DNA from: Riemerella anatipestifer
GTDB lineage: Bacteria > Bacteroidota > Bacteroidia > Flavobacteriales > Weeksellaceae
Length of the DNA stretch: 64,000 bases
Assembly (NCBI RefSeq): GCF_009663465.1
Contig: NZ_QXHU01000002.1
Location: 1 to 64,000 of the forward strand
Direction of reading: 5' to 3'
In this document: piece after piece, positions 7,538 through 14,699 of the stretch
How the letters are laid out: each line of letters opens with the position of its first letter
How positions within the stretch are numbered: position 1 is the first letter of the stretch
Translations under genes and position numbers: made by a program
The notes under the pieces: generated by a model
Seen by the model: only the letters and a program-made list of their open reading frames with translations
Databases searched by the model: none
Told to the model about the DNA's origin: nothing

Positions 7538-7777
7538 AAAACCTAGCTAGAGATTCACAAAAACCTAACTAGGTTTTAGGCAAAACCTAGCGTCCTTTTG
7601 GGTAAAACCTAGTTAGGTTTTGTAACGCCTATGGATAGGGGCTTCCCGAAGGCTAGCTGAAGGGGCTAAAAACCTGCGCAGGTTTTGCCCAAAACTACCG
7701 CAAGTTTTACTCAAAACCACAGCAGGTTTTATATAAAACTACCGCAGGTTTCTCTTGAAACCTGCGGCAGGTTTTTT
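7538..7777. repeat. 22-bp tandem array of palindromic units, two blocks
   Basis: Block 1 has four units starting at 7538, 7560, 7582 and 7604; block 2 has five at 7669, 7691, 7713, 7735 and 7757. Every step inside a block is exactly 22 bases. The core is an 18-base palindrome-like unit plus a 4-base spacer: AAAACCTAACTAGGTTTT (7560), its reverse complement AAAACCTAGTTAGGTTTT (7604), and AAAACCTGCGCAGGTTTT (7669). Block 1 is CTAG-centred and block 2 is CCGC/GCAG-centred. It lies between feo and mnmA with no gene in between. Confidence 0.85.
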
Positions 7778-7881
7778 TAGGCTTATAGATAGAGTGGTTT
7801 GCTTTTTCAAAACCTGCTACCTCACCAATACCAGCTTTCTATCTAACCAAGAGTTTTTATCAAAAACAAGGTTAAAAATTG

Positions 7882-7889
7882 TAACTTTG
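7882..7889 (+). promoter_or_regulatory. -7 promoter box of mnmA-hflX
   Basis: TAACTTTG, perfect TAnnTTTG, 53 bases before the mnmA start codon. Confidence 0.6.
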
Positions 7890-7942
7890 CGGCGTTATTT
7901 CGGATTTATATGTGAAATAATTATAATTTTTAAATCATCAAA

Positions 7943-9130
7943 ATGAAAGTAGTTGTAGGTTTATCAGGCGGTGTAGATAGCAGTGTAGCAGCGTACCTTT
8001 TGCAGCAACAAGGGCACGAAGTCATCGGCTTATTTATGAGAAATTGGAACGATGCTTCGGTAACGCTAGAAGACGAATGCCCTTGGATTGAGGACAGTAA
8101 CGATGCCCTACTAGTTGCCCAAAAGCTAGGCATTCCGTTTCAAGTAATAGATATGAGCAAACTCTACAAAGAACGCATCGTAGATTATATGTTTGAAGAA
8201 TACGAAAAAGGAAGAACCCCAAACCCTGATGTCTTATGCAACAGAGAAGTCAAATTTGATGTATTTATGAAAACCGCTCTTTCTTTAGGAGCAGACAAGG
8301 TAGCCACTGGGCATTACGCAAGGCTAAGCACCACAGAAGATGAGAACGGAACTACCACCTATCATCTTTTAGCAGGGAAAGACCACAACAAAGACCAAAG
8401 CTATTTTCTGTGCCAGCTCAATCAGGAGCAACTTTCTAAAGCACTATTCCCTATTGGAGAACTTACTAAGCCTGAGGTAAGAGAAATAGCTAAAGAAATA
8501 GGGCTGGTAACTGCCAACAAAAAAGACTCCCAAGGGTTATGCTTTATAGGAAAGGTAAGTCTGCCTCAATTTTTACAACAACAGCTAAAACCTAAGGAAG
8601 GCCAAATCATAGAAATCTTTAAAGATTTTAAAGCCTATCATCAACCGCTCCCTAGCTTTAGCAATAAGTATGAAGAGTTAAAATACCTTTCCAAAAAAAT
8701 CACTTACCAAAAATCCGATGGTAAGAGTATTGGTAAACATCAAGGAGCTCAATTTTTCACCATCGGGCAAAGTAAAGGTCTGGGCATTGGTGGGCATAAG
8801 GAGAGTTGTTTTATCATTTCTAGAGATGTTAAAGAAAACCTCATCTTTGTGGGAGAAGGCAAAAATTTCCCGGGCTTATTCCAGAAGGTAATTAAAATAG
8901 AACCTTCCGATATCCATTGGGTAAGAGAAGATTTGGAACTGAAAAACAACGAAACTATGGCTGTGATGGCAAGGATACGCTACCGCCAACCATTGGAAAA
9001 AGCGACCTTACACAAATACGAAGACGGGCTATACATAGAATTTGAAAACCCACAGTCTGCCGTAGCAGAAGGGCAATTTGCCGCTTGGTATTTAGAAGAT
9101 GAATTGGTAGGAAGCGGTGTAATTTCTTAA
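7943..9130 (+). CDS. mnmA: tRNA-specific 2-thiouridylase
   Basis: 395 residues. It adds sulfur at position 2 of the wobble uridine in tRNA-Lys, -Glu and -Gln, using ATP and a persulfide. Seen: the PP-loop SGGVDSS (8-14), the first catalytic Cys99 in [12 protein letters not shown], the second Cys200 in [11 protein letters not shown], and GHYAR. Bacterial members are usually about 360-380 residues; the small excess is in the C-terminal half. hflX follows 16 bases downstream and probably shares its transcript. Confidence 0.95.
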   Translation: MKVVVGLSGGVDSSVAAYLLQQQGHEVIGLFMRNWNDASVTLEDECPWIEDSNDALLVAQKLGIPFQVIDMSKLYKERIVDYMFEEYEKGRTPNPDVLCNREVKFDVFMKTALSLGADKVATGHYARLSTTEDENGTTTYHLLAGKDHNKDQSYFLCQLNQEQLSKALFPIGELTKPEVREIAKEIGLVTANKKDSQGLCFIGKVSLPQFLQQQLKPKEGQIIEIFKDFKAYHQPLPSFSNKYEELKYLSKKITYQKSDGKSIGKHQGAQFFTIGQSKGLGIGGHKESCFIISRDVKENLIFVGEGKNFPGLFQKVIKIEPSDIHWVREDLELKNNETMAVMARIRYRQPLEKATLHKYEDGLYIEFENPQSAVAEGQFAAWYLEDELVGSGVIS

Positions 9131-9146
9131 TTAAAGAATTAAATTT

Positions 9147-10367
9147 ATGTTAGAAAAAAAAGAACATTTATACGAAAAAGCCGTTTTGGTAGGCTTAATT
9201 ACCAAAGACCAAGACGAAGATAAACTCACCGAATATCTGGACGAACTAGAATTTTTAGCCTATACTGCAGGAGCTACGGTAGAAAAACGCTTCACTCAAA
9301 AACTCTCTCAACCAGACTCCAGAACCTTTGTGGGCAAAGGAAAAATGGAGGAAATAAGAGATTTTGTAAAGGAAAACGAAGTAGGAACCGTTATTTTTGA
9401 TGACGAACTTTCGCCTTCGCAGCTTAAAAATCTTGAAAGGGAAATAGATGTAAAAATCCTAGACCGTACGAATTTGATTTTGGATATCTTCGCCCAAAGA
9501 GCTCAAACCTCTTATGCTAGAACACAGGTAGAACTTGCACAATACGAGTATCTACTCCCTAGACTTACTCGTATGTGGACGCACTTAGAACGACAGCGTG
9601 GTGGTATCGGAATGCGTGGTCCTGGGGAAACCGAAATTGAAACCGACCGAAGAATCATTAGAGATAGAATTTCTTTACTAAAAGAAAAACTAAAGACCAT
9701 TGATAAACAAATGGCAACCCAAAGAAATAACCGAGGGAAAATGGTGCGTGTGGCTTTAGTAGGCTATACCAATGTGGGCAAATCTACTCTAATGAACGCC
9801 ATTTCCAAATCGGAAGTATTTGCAGAAAACAAACTCTTTGCAACGCTAGACACCACGGTAAGAAAAGTGGTGATTGGCAACTTACCTTTCCTTTTGACAG
9901 ATACCGTTGGTTTTATCCGAAAACTTCCTACCCAATTGGTGGAAAGTTTCAAATCTACACTTGACGAAGTGAGAGAAGCTGACCTATTGGTACACGTGGT
10001 AGATATTTCGCACGAGAGTTTTGAAGACCATATAGAGTCTGTAAATCAGATTTTACAGGAGATAGATGCTCATAGGAAACCTGCTATTATGATTTTTAAT
10101 AAGATAGATGACTTCTCCTATGAGAAAAAAGACGAAGATGATTTAACACCTGCCACCAAGAAAAATATATCGCTAGATGAATGGAGAAAAACTTGGATGG
10201 CGAAGTCTAAATTTCCGACTGTATTTATTTCTGCATTAACGAAGGAAAACTTCCCAGAAATGAAAAAATTAATCTATGACGAAGTCCACCGCATACATAT
10301 TTCTAGATTTCCTTATAATGATTTCCTTTTTCAGTATTATGACAATGATGCCGAAATAGAAGAATAA
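9147..10367 (+). CDS. hflX: GTPase HflX
   Basis: 406 residues. HflX binds the 50S subunit and splits stalled ribosomes in stress. The N-terminal HflX domain contains GKGK (63-66) and the glycine-rich GPGETEIETDRR (158-169); then comes the G domain with P-loop GYTNVGKST (206-214), DTVGF and NKID. Second gene of the mnmA unit, followed by a strong terminator at 10377-10413. Confidence 0.95.
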   Translation: MLEKKEHLYEKAVLVGLITKDQDEDKLTEYLDELEFLAYTAGATVEKRFTQKLSQPDSRTFVGKGKMEEIRDFVKENEVGTVIFDDELSPSQLKNLEREIDVKILDRTNLILDIFAQRAQTSYARTQVELAQYEYLLPRLTRMWTHLERQRGGIGMRGPGETEIETDRRIIRDRISLLKEKLKTIDKQMATQRNNRGKMVRVALVGYTNVGKSTLMNAISKSEVFAENKLFATLDTTVRKVVIGNLPFLLTDTVGFIRKLPTQLVESFKSTLDEVREADLLVHVVDISHESFEDHIESVNQILQEIDAHRKPAIMIFNKIDDFSYEKKDEDDLTPATKKNISLDEWRKTWMAKSKFPTVFISALTKENFPEMKKLIYDEVHRIHISRFPYNDFLFQYYDNDAEIEE

Positions 10368-10376
10368 TAAACCAAA

Positions 10377-10413
10377 AACTCGTTTTGATGATTTTCAAAA
10401 CGAGTTCTTTTTT
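10377..10413. terminator. Intrinsic terminator after hflX
   Basis: A 12-bp stem AACTCGTTTTGA (10377-10388) with TCAAAACGAGTT (10395-10406) is followed by a T run; it also faces the convergent HNH gene. Confidence 0.9.
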
Positions 10414-10432
10414 ATTAAAAACATAATTTTAG

Positions 10433-11197
10433 CTATGATTCTGGAATTTTGATATGAGCCCAATTTTCGCCACTTTTAATTCGCCAAACTTGCATCGTTG
10501 AAATCTCAAATTGCTTTGCAATTTGTTTAACTGGACGATTTCTTTTCAGTTGAGTTTTGATATGTATAACTTGGGTAGAGGTCAATTTCATTCCCTTTGT
10601 GCGGTTACTTCCTCTGTATTTACGCCACTTTCGTTCTGATATTACTTTGGGACTATTATTTTGATGGGCTTGATTTTCTTCAAAAGTCATCCATTTAAGA
10701 TTGCTTACCGTATTATTAGTTTTATCAAAATCTAAATGTCCTACAACAGTTTCCTCTGGTTTTGGTTTTGGCAGAAAATAAGTCGCTACCAAACGGTGTA
10801 TCAAAAAATGATGGTTGATGGTTCGTTTCTTTAGATTCCTCGCTAATTTTTGACTTAGCTGTTTCTTCTTTTTTTCTAACAACAATGTTGTAGCTTCAAA
10901 ACGTGCTATATCATTATATTTTTTAATATACTCTCTTCTTTTCTTGTATAACTCCGAGATTTCTGCTTTAAGTTCATCAAACTTTTGCTGCTCTTTTTCT
11001 GTTCTTGGTCTATATAATTTAAGTCTAATTATTTTGTATCCTCCAATAGTAGAACCATTTAAAATTCTACCTTGTGAAACTTTATTAAAACTTCTTACTC
11101 TCCCTAAGTTAGAAACTTCAAATCTACAATCGTTAGTAAATTCAAAATCAAACTCAATAGGCTTCCAAACTTCTTTACTAAAATCGTTATTATTCAT
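10433..11197 (-). CDS. Stand-alone NUMOD4/HNH-type endonuclease-like protein
   Basis: 254 residues. Residues 10-62 fit a NUMOD4 DNA-binding module (WKPIEF...FEVSNLGRVRSF). Residues 131-180 fit an HNH nuclease core (HRLVATYFLPKP, VVGHLDFDKTNN, NLKWMTFEENQAH) with the metal-binding His and Asn kept. Residues 205-247 look like a helix-turn-helix (VKQIAKQFEISTMQVWRI). Such proteins are mostly phage or homing-type nucleases. Odd: a charged, probably coiled-coil insert of about 60 residues (66-125) separates NUMOD4 from HNH. No intron or phage genes surround it, so it looks like an isolated mobile passenger between hflX and the Omp85 gene. Confidence 0.8.
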   Translation of the reverse strand: MNNNDFSKEVWKPIEFDFEFTNDCRFEVSNLGRVRSFNKVSQGRILNGSTIGGYKIIRLKLYRPRTEKEQQKFDELKAEISELYKKRREYIKKYNDIARFEATTLLLEKKKKQLSQKLARNLKKRTINHHFLIHRLVATYFLPKPKPEETVVGHLDFDKTNNTVSNLKWMTFEENQAHQNNSPKVISERKWRKYRGSNRTKGMKLTSTQVIHIKTQLKRNRPVKQIAKQFEISTMQVWRIKSGENWAHIKIPES

Positions 11198-11246
11198 ATT
11201 TTCAACAATCTGTATAACGAAAAATTCTTTATGAATGATGTACTAC

Positions 11247-11254
11247 AAATATTT
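11247..11254 (-). promoter_or_regulatory. Possible -7 box of the HNH gene
   Basis: Minus-strand AATATTTG (7 of 8 to TAnnTTTG), 49 bases before the start codon. Confidence 0.35.
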
Positions 11255-11327
11255 TTTCAGGATTTATAAAAGGGATACAAAGGTACAATTTTTAAATTAG
11301 ACTTCAGAACTTTATTTAGTTGCTTGT

Positions 11328-12941
11328 TTAAAACCTAGTTGCTAATCCCCAATGTATTTTAACATCTTTAAACCTAAAAGGGCTGCCAAAAGCAGTACCA
11401 TTAGAGATTTGGAAACTCATAATCCCCAGTGGTAATCTAAAATTGAACCCGGTACCTACACTATAAAAATAGTTCTGAATGCTACTGCTAGAAGCCCTTA
11501 CTTGAGCCAGTTGTCCAAATACATCAAAAAAAGCCTGTTGCCCTACCAAATAACGATACTCTGCTCCCCCGTATAAATAAGCATTTGTAAGCAGGCTTTC
11601 CTCATTGAAGCCTCTTAAAGAGTTCCAACCTCCTATCCTATACAGCTCGTTTACAGACAGGAGTTCTCTAGTTTGCAATCGAGCAGAGTTAAGATGCAAA
11701 TTGAGATAATGCTTACCCTTGAGGTTTATATTTCTTTCTGCAAAAATCCTATAACGCCACTGCGAAGCCTTACCATCTGTATATTGAGTATTCAGCATAT
11801 CTGCTTCTGCATTTACTTTCATAAGATACGGCATTAGTTCATTGTCGCTATTTTCAGCGTAATCATACCAAAGCCCCACTCCTTTTCGGCTAAACTCTCT
11901 TGCTAAATTGTAAGTTTCGGAAAGCACCGAAGACAATTCAAAACTTACTCTAACACCTATTTTATGTTTAAATTTCCACTGATAATACAAACTTGGCTGA
12001 ACTTTAACATAAGCAAAAGTAGAGTCTTGCCTAAAAACAGACATTTTAAGCTGCGTTCCTATATCAGAATTAAACAAATAAGGTATCTCAATACCTACAT
12101 CAAAGGTTTGTCCGCTGTTAGGTGTCCTTTGCCAAAAAAGATTGAGGGTTTCAAAGCTATTAAAAAGGTTTTTTAGGCTAAAATTAAGTGTCCCATTAAG
12201 CGTTAGCTTTTCAGACTGATTGTTACCAAATCCTAAAACGCCGTCAAAACTATTGTTTTTCTTTTTTTGTAAAAATAAAAATACTTGGGTGGAATCTAGT
12301 GTAAATAATGTCTGAGGTGGTCGTTCTAGCAAAACAAAGCTATGATTTTGCAACCGTTTGTGTAGAGCTATCAATTGGGTAGAGTGGTGTAATTTCCCTT
12401 TAAATTCCTTCTCTAAATTATATATAAATCGCTTCGGCACTTTATCGTAGCCTTTTACTTTGAAAACATCTATTACTCTTTTTTTATCTTTAATTACAGA
12501 AATACTAGCTATTGGTTTGCCTGTACTACTATCTAAACCTAAAAAATTAGATTTAATCCGGTTAAATGCAAAGCCTTTTTCTAAATAAATTTTATTGATG
12601 GTATTTTTCAAAGAATCTAGATTCGTGGTAACAAATGTATTTTTCAAGCCTAATTCGTTCGCTATGGAATCTGATAACTTTACTAAAACTTGCTGATAAT
12701 TTTGTCCTTTATCAAAATAAATATCAATTCTGTTACCAGTTTTTTCTGTTTTGACTAACTTTGTGGAATAATACTTATCTTCTACCAACGAATCTAAAAA
12801 CTTAACAGCAGAAAGCGAATCGTTTTTTATAACTATTTTCTTAGTGGCAGTATCGTGCAAAAAATATTGTTTATCTTGTGCAAAGCCTATGGTATACCAC
12901 AGTAGACATAGGAAATAAAAAAAAGTTTTTAAACTCTGCAT
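11328..12941 (-). CDS. Omp85-family outer membrane protein (POTRA plus surface-antigen barrel)
   Basis: 537 residues. A Sec signal peptide (about 1-21, ending GFAQ) is followed by POTRA-like repeats to about residue 200 (for example VIDVFKVKGYDKVPKRFIYN) and a 16-strand-type barrel. The lid-loop motif IGGWNSLRGF (436-445) is the Omp85 (V/I)RG(F/Y) signature, and the chain ends in an aromatic residue as barrel proteins do. It is shorter than BamA and not next to a TpsA or TamB gene, so its client is unknown. Read alone from the -7 box at 12961-12968. Confidence 0.87.
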   Translation of the reverse strand: MQSLKTFFYFLCLLWYTIGFAQDKQYFLHDTATKKIVIKNDSLSAVKFLDSLVEDKYYSTKLVKTEKTGNRIDIYFDKGQNYQQVLVKLSDSIANELGLKNTFVTTNLDSLKNTINKIYLEKGFAFNRIKSNFLGLDSSTGKPIASISVIKDKKRVIDVFKVKGYDKVPKRFIYNLEKEFKGKLHHSTQLIALHKRLQNHSFVLLERPPQTLFTLDSTQVFLFLQKKKNNSFDGVLGFGNNQSEKLTLNGTLNFSLKNLFNSFETLNLFWQRTPNSGQTFDVGIEIPYLFNSDIGTQLKMSVFRQDSTFAYVKVQPSLYYQWKFKHKIGVRVSFELSSVLSETYNLAREFSRKGVGLWYDYAENSDNELMPYLMKVNAEADMLNTQYTDGKASQWRYRIFAERNINLKGKHYLNLHLNSARLQTRELLSVNELYRIGGWNSLRGFNEESLLTNAYLYGGAEYRYLVGQQAFFDVFGQLAQVRASSSSIQNYFYSVGTGFNFRLPLGIMSFQISNGTAFGSPFRFKDVKIHWGLATRF

Positions 12942-12960
12942 TTTCTTATTTTATTGTTTG

Positions 12961-12968
12961 CAAATATA
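12961..12968 (-). promoter_or_regulatory. -7 promoter box of the Omp85-family gene
   Basis: Minus-strand TATATTTG, perfect TAnnTTTG, 19 bases before the start. It forms a divergent pair with the box at 13016-13023. Confidence 0.65.
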
Positions 12969-13015
12969 GGTGTAAATGTGATATACAAATAATAAGGCTT
13001 TTTCGGAAATGTTTA

Positions 13016-13023
13016 TATATTTG
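13016..13023 (+). promoter_or_regulatory. -7 promoter box of the nitroreductase gene, very close to ATG
   Basis: TATATTTG, perfect TAnnTTTG, only 4 bases before the start codon, so the predicted transcript would begin at or next to the ATG. Confidence 0.6.
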
Positions 13024-13027
13024 CTGA

Positions 13028-13660
13028 ATGAATTATATAGATGCTCTCAACAGACGCTACTCTGTAAAGAAATTTGATATAGAGAAAAAAGTTTCGGAAG
13101 AATCTCTAAACCGCATATTAGAAGCAGGCAGGCTATCGGCTAGTTCTTTAGGTTTGCAACCATATAGAGTATTGGTAATTTCTTCTACCTCAAAAAAAGA
13201 AAATTTAGCTTCGGCTTTTTATAATCCTTCGCAAACTTCCACTTGCTCCCACCTATTAGTTATCATTTCCAAGAAGGAATTAGAGAGAAGTTATGTAGAC
13301 CGTTACTTTAACCTCATCGTTAAAGAACGGCAAGTTTCTCCAAATTTATTACAACCATTTAGAAATAGTGTAGAAGGCTATATTGGTAAACATAACAGCG
13401 AAACGCTTCTTTATTGGAATGAAAAACAATCTTATATACTGCTAAGCAACTTGATGTTTTCAGCCGCTTTGGAGCAAGTGGATACCTGCCCTATGGAAGG
13501 ATTTGATGCAGAAAAACTAGCGAAAATGTTAGAAATAGACACTTCTAAGGAAATGCCTACTGTATGTTTGGCATTAGGTTATAGAGCCAAAGATGATTTA
13601 TTTCAACACGGTAAAAAAGTAAGGAAATCTTACGAAGATTTATTTCAATACATTAAATAA
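13028..13660 (+). CDS. NAD(P)H-dependent nitroreductase-family oxidoreductase
   Basis: 210 residues, usual for NfsB-like flavoproteins. The N-terminus RRYSVKKFD gives the FMN phosphate contact, followed by ILEAGRLSASSLGLQPYRVLV, and later PMEGFDAEKLAKML and VCLALGYRAKDD, all typical of FMN-dependent nitroreductases. It should reduce nitro compounds or quinones with NAD(P)H in the cytoplasm; the true substrate is unknown. The sulfurtransferase pseudogene begins 9 bases after its stop and probably was co-transcribed. Confidence 0.92.
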   Translation: MNYIDALNRRYSVKKFDIEKKVSEESLNRILEAGRLSASSLGLQPYRVLVISSTSKKENLASAFYNPSQTSTCSHLLVIISKKELERSYVDRYFNLIVKERQVSPNLLQPFRNSVEGYIGKHNSETLLYWNEKQSYILLSNLMFSAALEQVDTCPMEGFDAEKLAKMLEIDTSKEMPTVCLALGYRAKDDLFQHGKKVRKSYEDLFQYIK

Positions 13661-13669
13661 TATTCCCAA

Positions 13670-14480
13670 ATGTCTCCCATTATTTCAGTAAAAGAATTAC
13701 AAGACTTAGATATTTCAAGTATAATTTTAGTTTGTGCAGGTAATAATTCTGATAAATACTCGGAGGAACATCTTAGAGATGCATTGTATGTAGATTTAGA
13801 CAAAGATTTAGCAGAAGTTCCGTCAAATCCCGCTATAGGAGGCAGACACCCGTTACCCACTCTGGATAAATTTCTAGAACTAATTCGTAACTTGGGTATC
13901 ACCAAGAAAAGCCACGTTGTTATCTACGACGACCAAAATGGAGCAAATGCTGCTGCTAGATTTTGGTGGATGTTGAAAGCCGTGGGTGTTGAAAAGGTAC
14001 AAGTACTTAGTGGAGGATTAGCTAAAGCCAAACAAAACGGTTATCCCACATCAACGGAGGTTATAAAACCTAGCCCCACAGAAGATGCCATCAAAGTGAA
14101 CCAATGGCAACTCCCTTTAGCTGATATTTCTTTTATGAAAGAAATATATAAAGACCCAACTTACACCATTATAGACGTGAGGGACTCCACAAGATACTAT
14201 TGACCTCATTGCAGGACATATCCCAAATGCAATCAACATTCCATTTAGTAAAAACTTAGCTTCTGATGGACAATTTAAAACACCTGATGAACTCAAAATA
14301 TTTTATAATACTCTACTCAAAGGGAAAGATTTACAAAAAATAGTAGTACACTGTGGTTCAGGAGTTACTGCCTGCCACACTCTTATTGCAATGGTTCATG
14401 CTGGACTACAGCCACCTATGCTTTATGTAGGCTCTTGGAGCGAGTGGAGTAGAAATAATCTCCCTATCGAAACATTATAA
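13670..14480 (+). pseudogene. Two-domain sulfurtransferase (rhodanese family), broken by a small deletion
   Basis: The first frame encodes 177 residues of an inactive N-terminal rhodanese domain (GGRHPLPTLDKFLELIRNLG, ARFWWMLKAVG, VLSGGLAKAKQNGYP) and the start of the second (TIIDVRDSTRY), then hits TGA at 14201-14203. From 14196 another frame resumes in register with the family: IDLIAGHIPNAINIPFSKNL, then the active-site loop CGSGVTA with the catalytic Cys, then SWSEWSRNN and a stop at 14478-14480. The residues normally lying between RY and ID (a GE-EP segment) are missing, so this is a deletion of about 17-20 bases rather than a single-base slip. Whole-family length is about 275 residues. 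Confidence 0.85.
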
Positions 14481-14655
14481 ATTTAATTGTTTAGCAAAAA
14501 AAGGAGATGAAAATTATTCTACACATAATTTACCCTAACAAAATAAACAGAAATAAAACACTAACAAACAGTAAATTAAGTATCAAAAATACTATTTTTG
14601 TCAATTCAACTAAAAAAATTAACACAAAGTTAAAATTAGTTAAAAAATAATTAAC

Positions 14656-14663
14656 GATATTTG
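14656..14663 (+). promoter_or_regulatory. Possible -7 box of the TonB receptor gene
   Basis: GATATTTG matches TAnnTTTG at 7 of 8 positions and lies 36 bases before the chosen ATG. It also argues against an upstream TTG start at 14661, which would overlap it. Confidence 0.45.
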
Positions 14664-14699
14664 CCCCCGAAAAACTTATTTTTAGATATAATAAATCTT

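Noticed and set aside
7538-7777. The 22-bp array as a CRISPR array
   Set aside because: Spacers are only 4 bases, repeats are palindromic and divergent, and no cas gene is present.
14661-14699. TTG start 13 codons upstream for the TonB receptor
   Set aside because: It would overlap the -7-like box, and the ATG at 14700 begins a perfect signal peptide.
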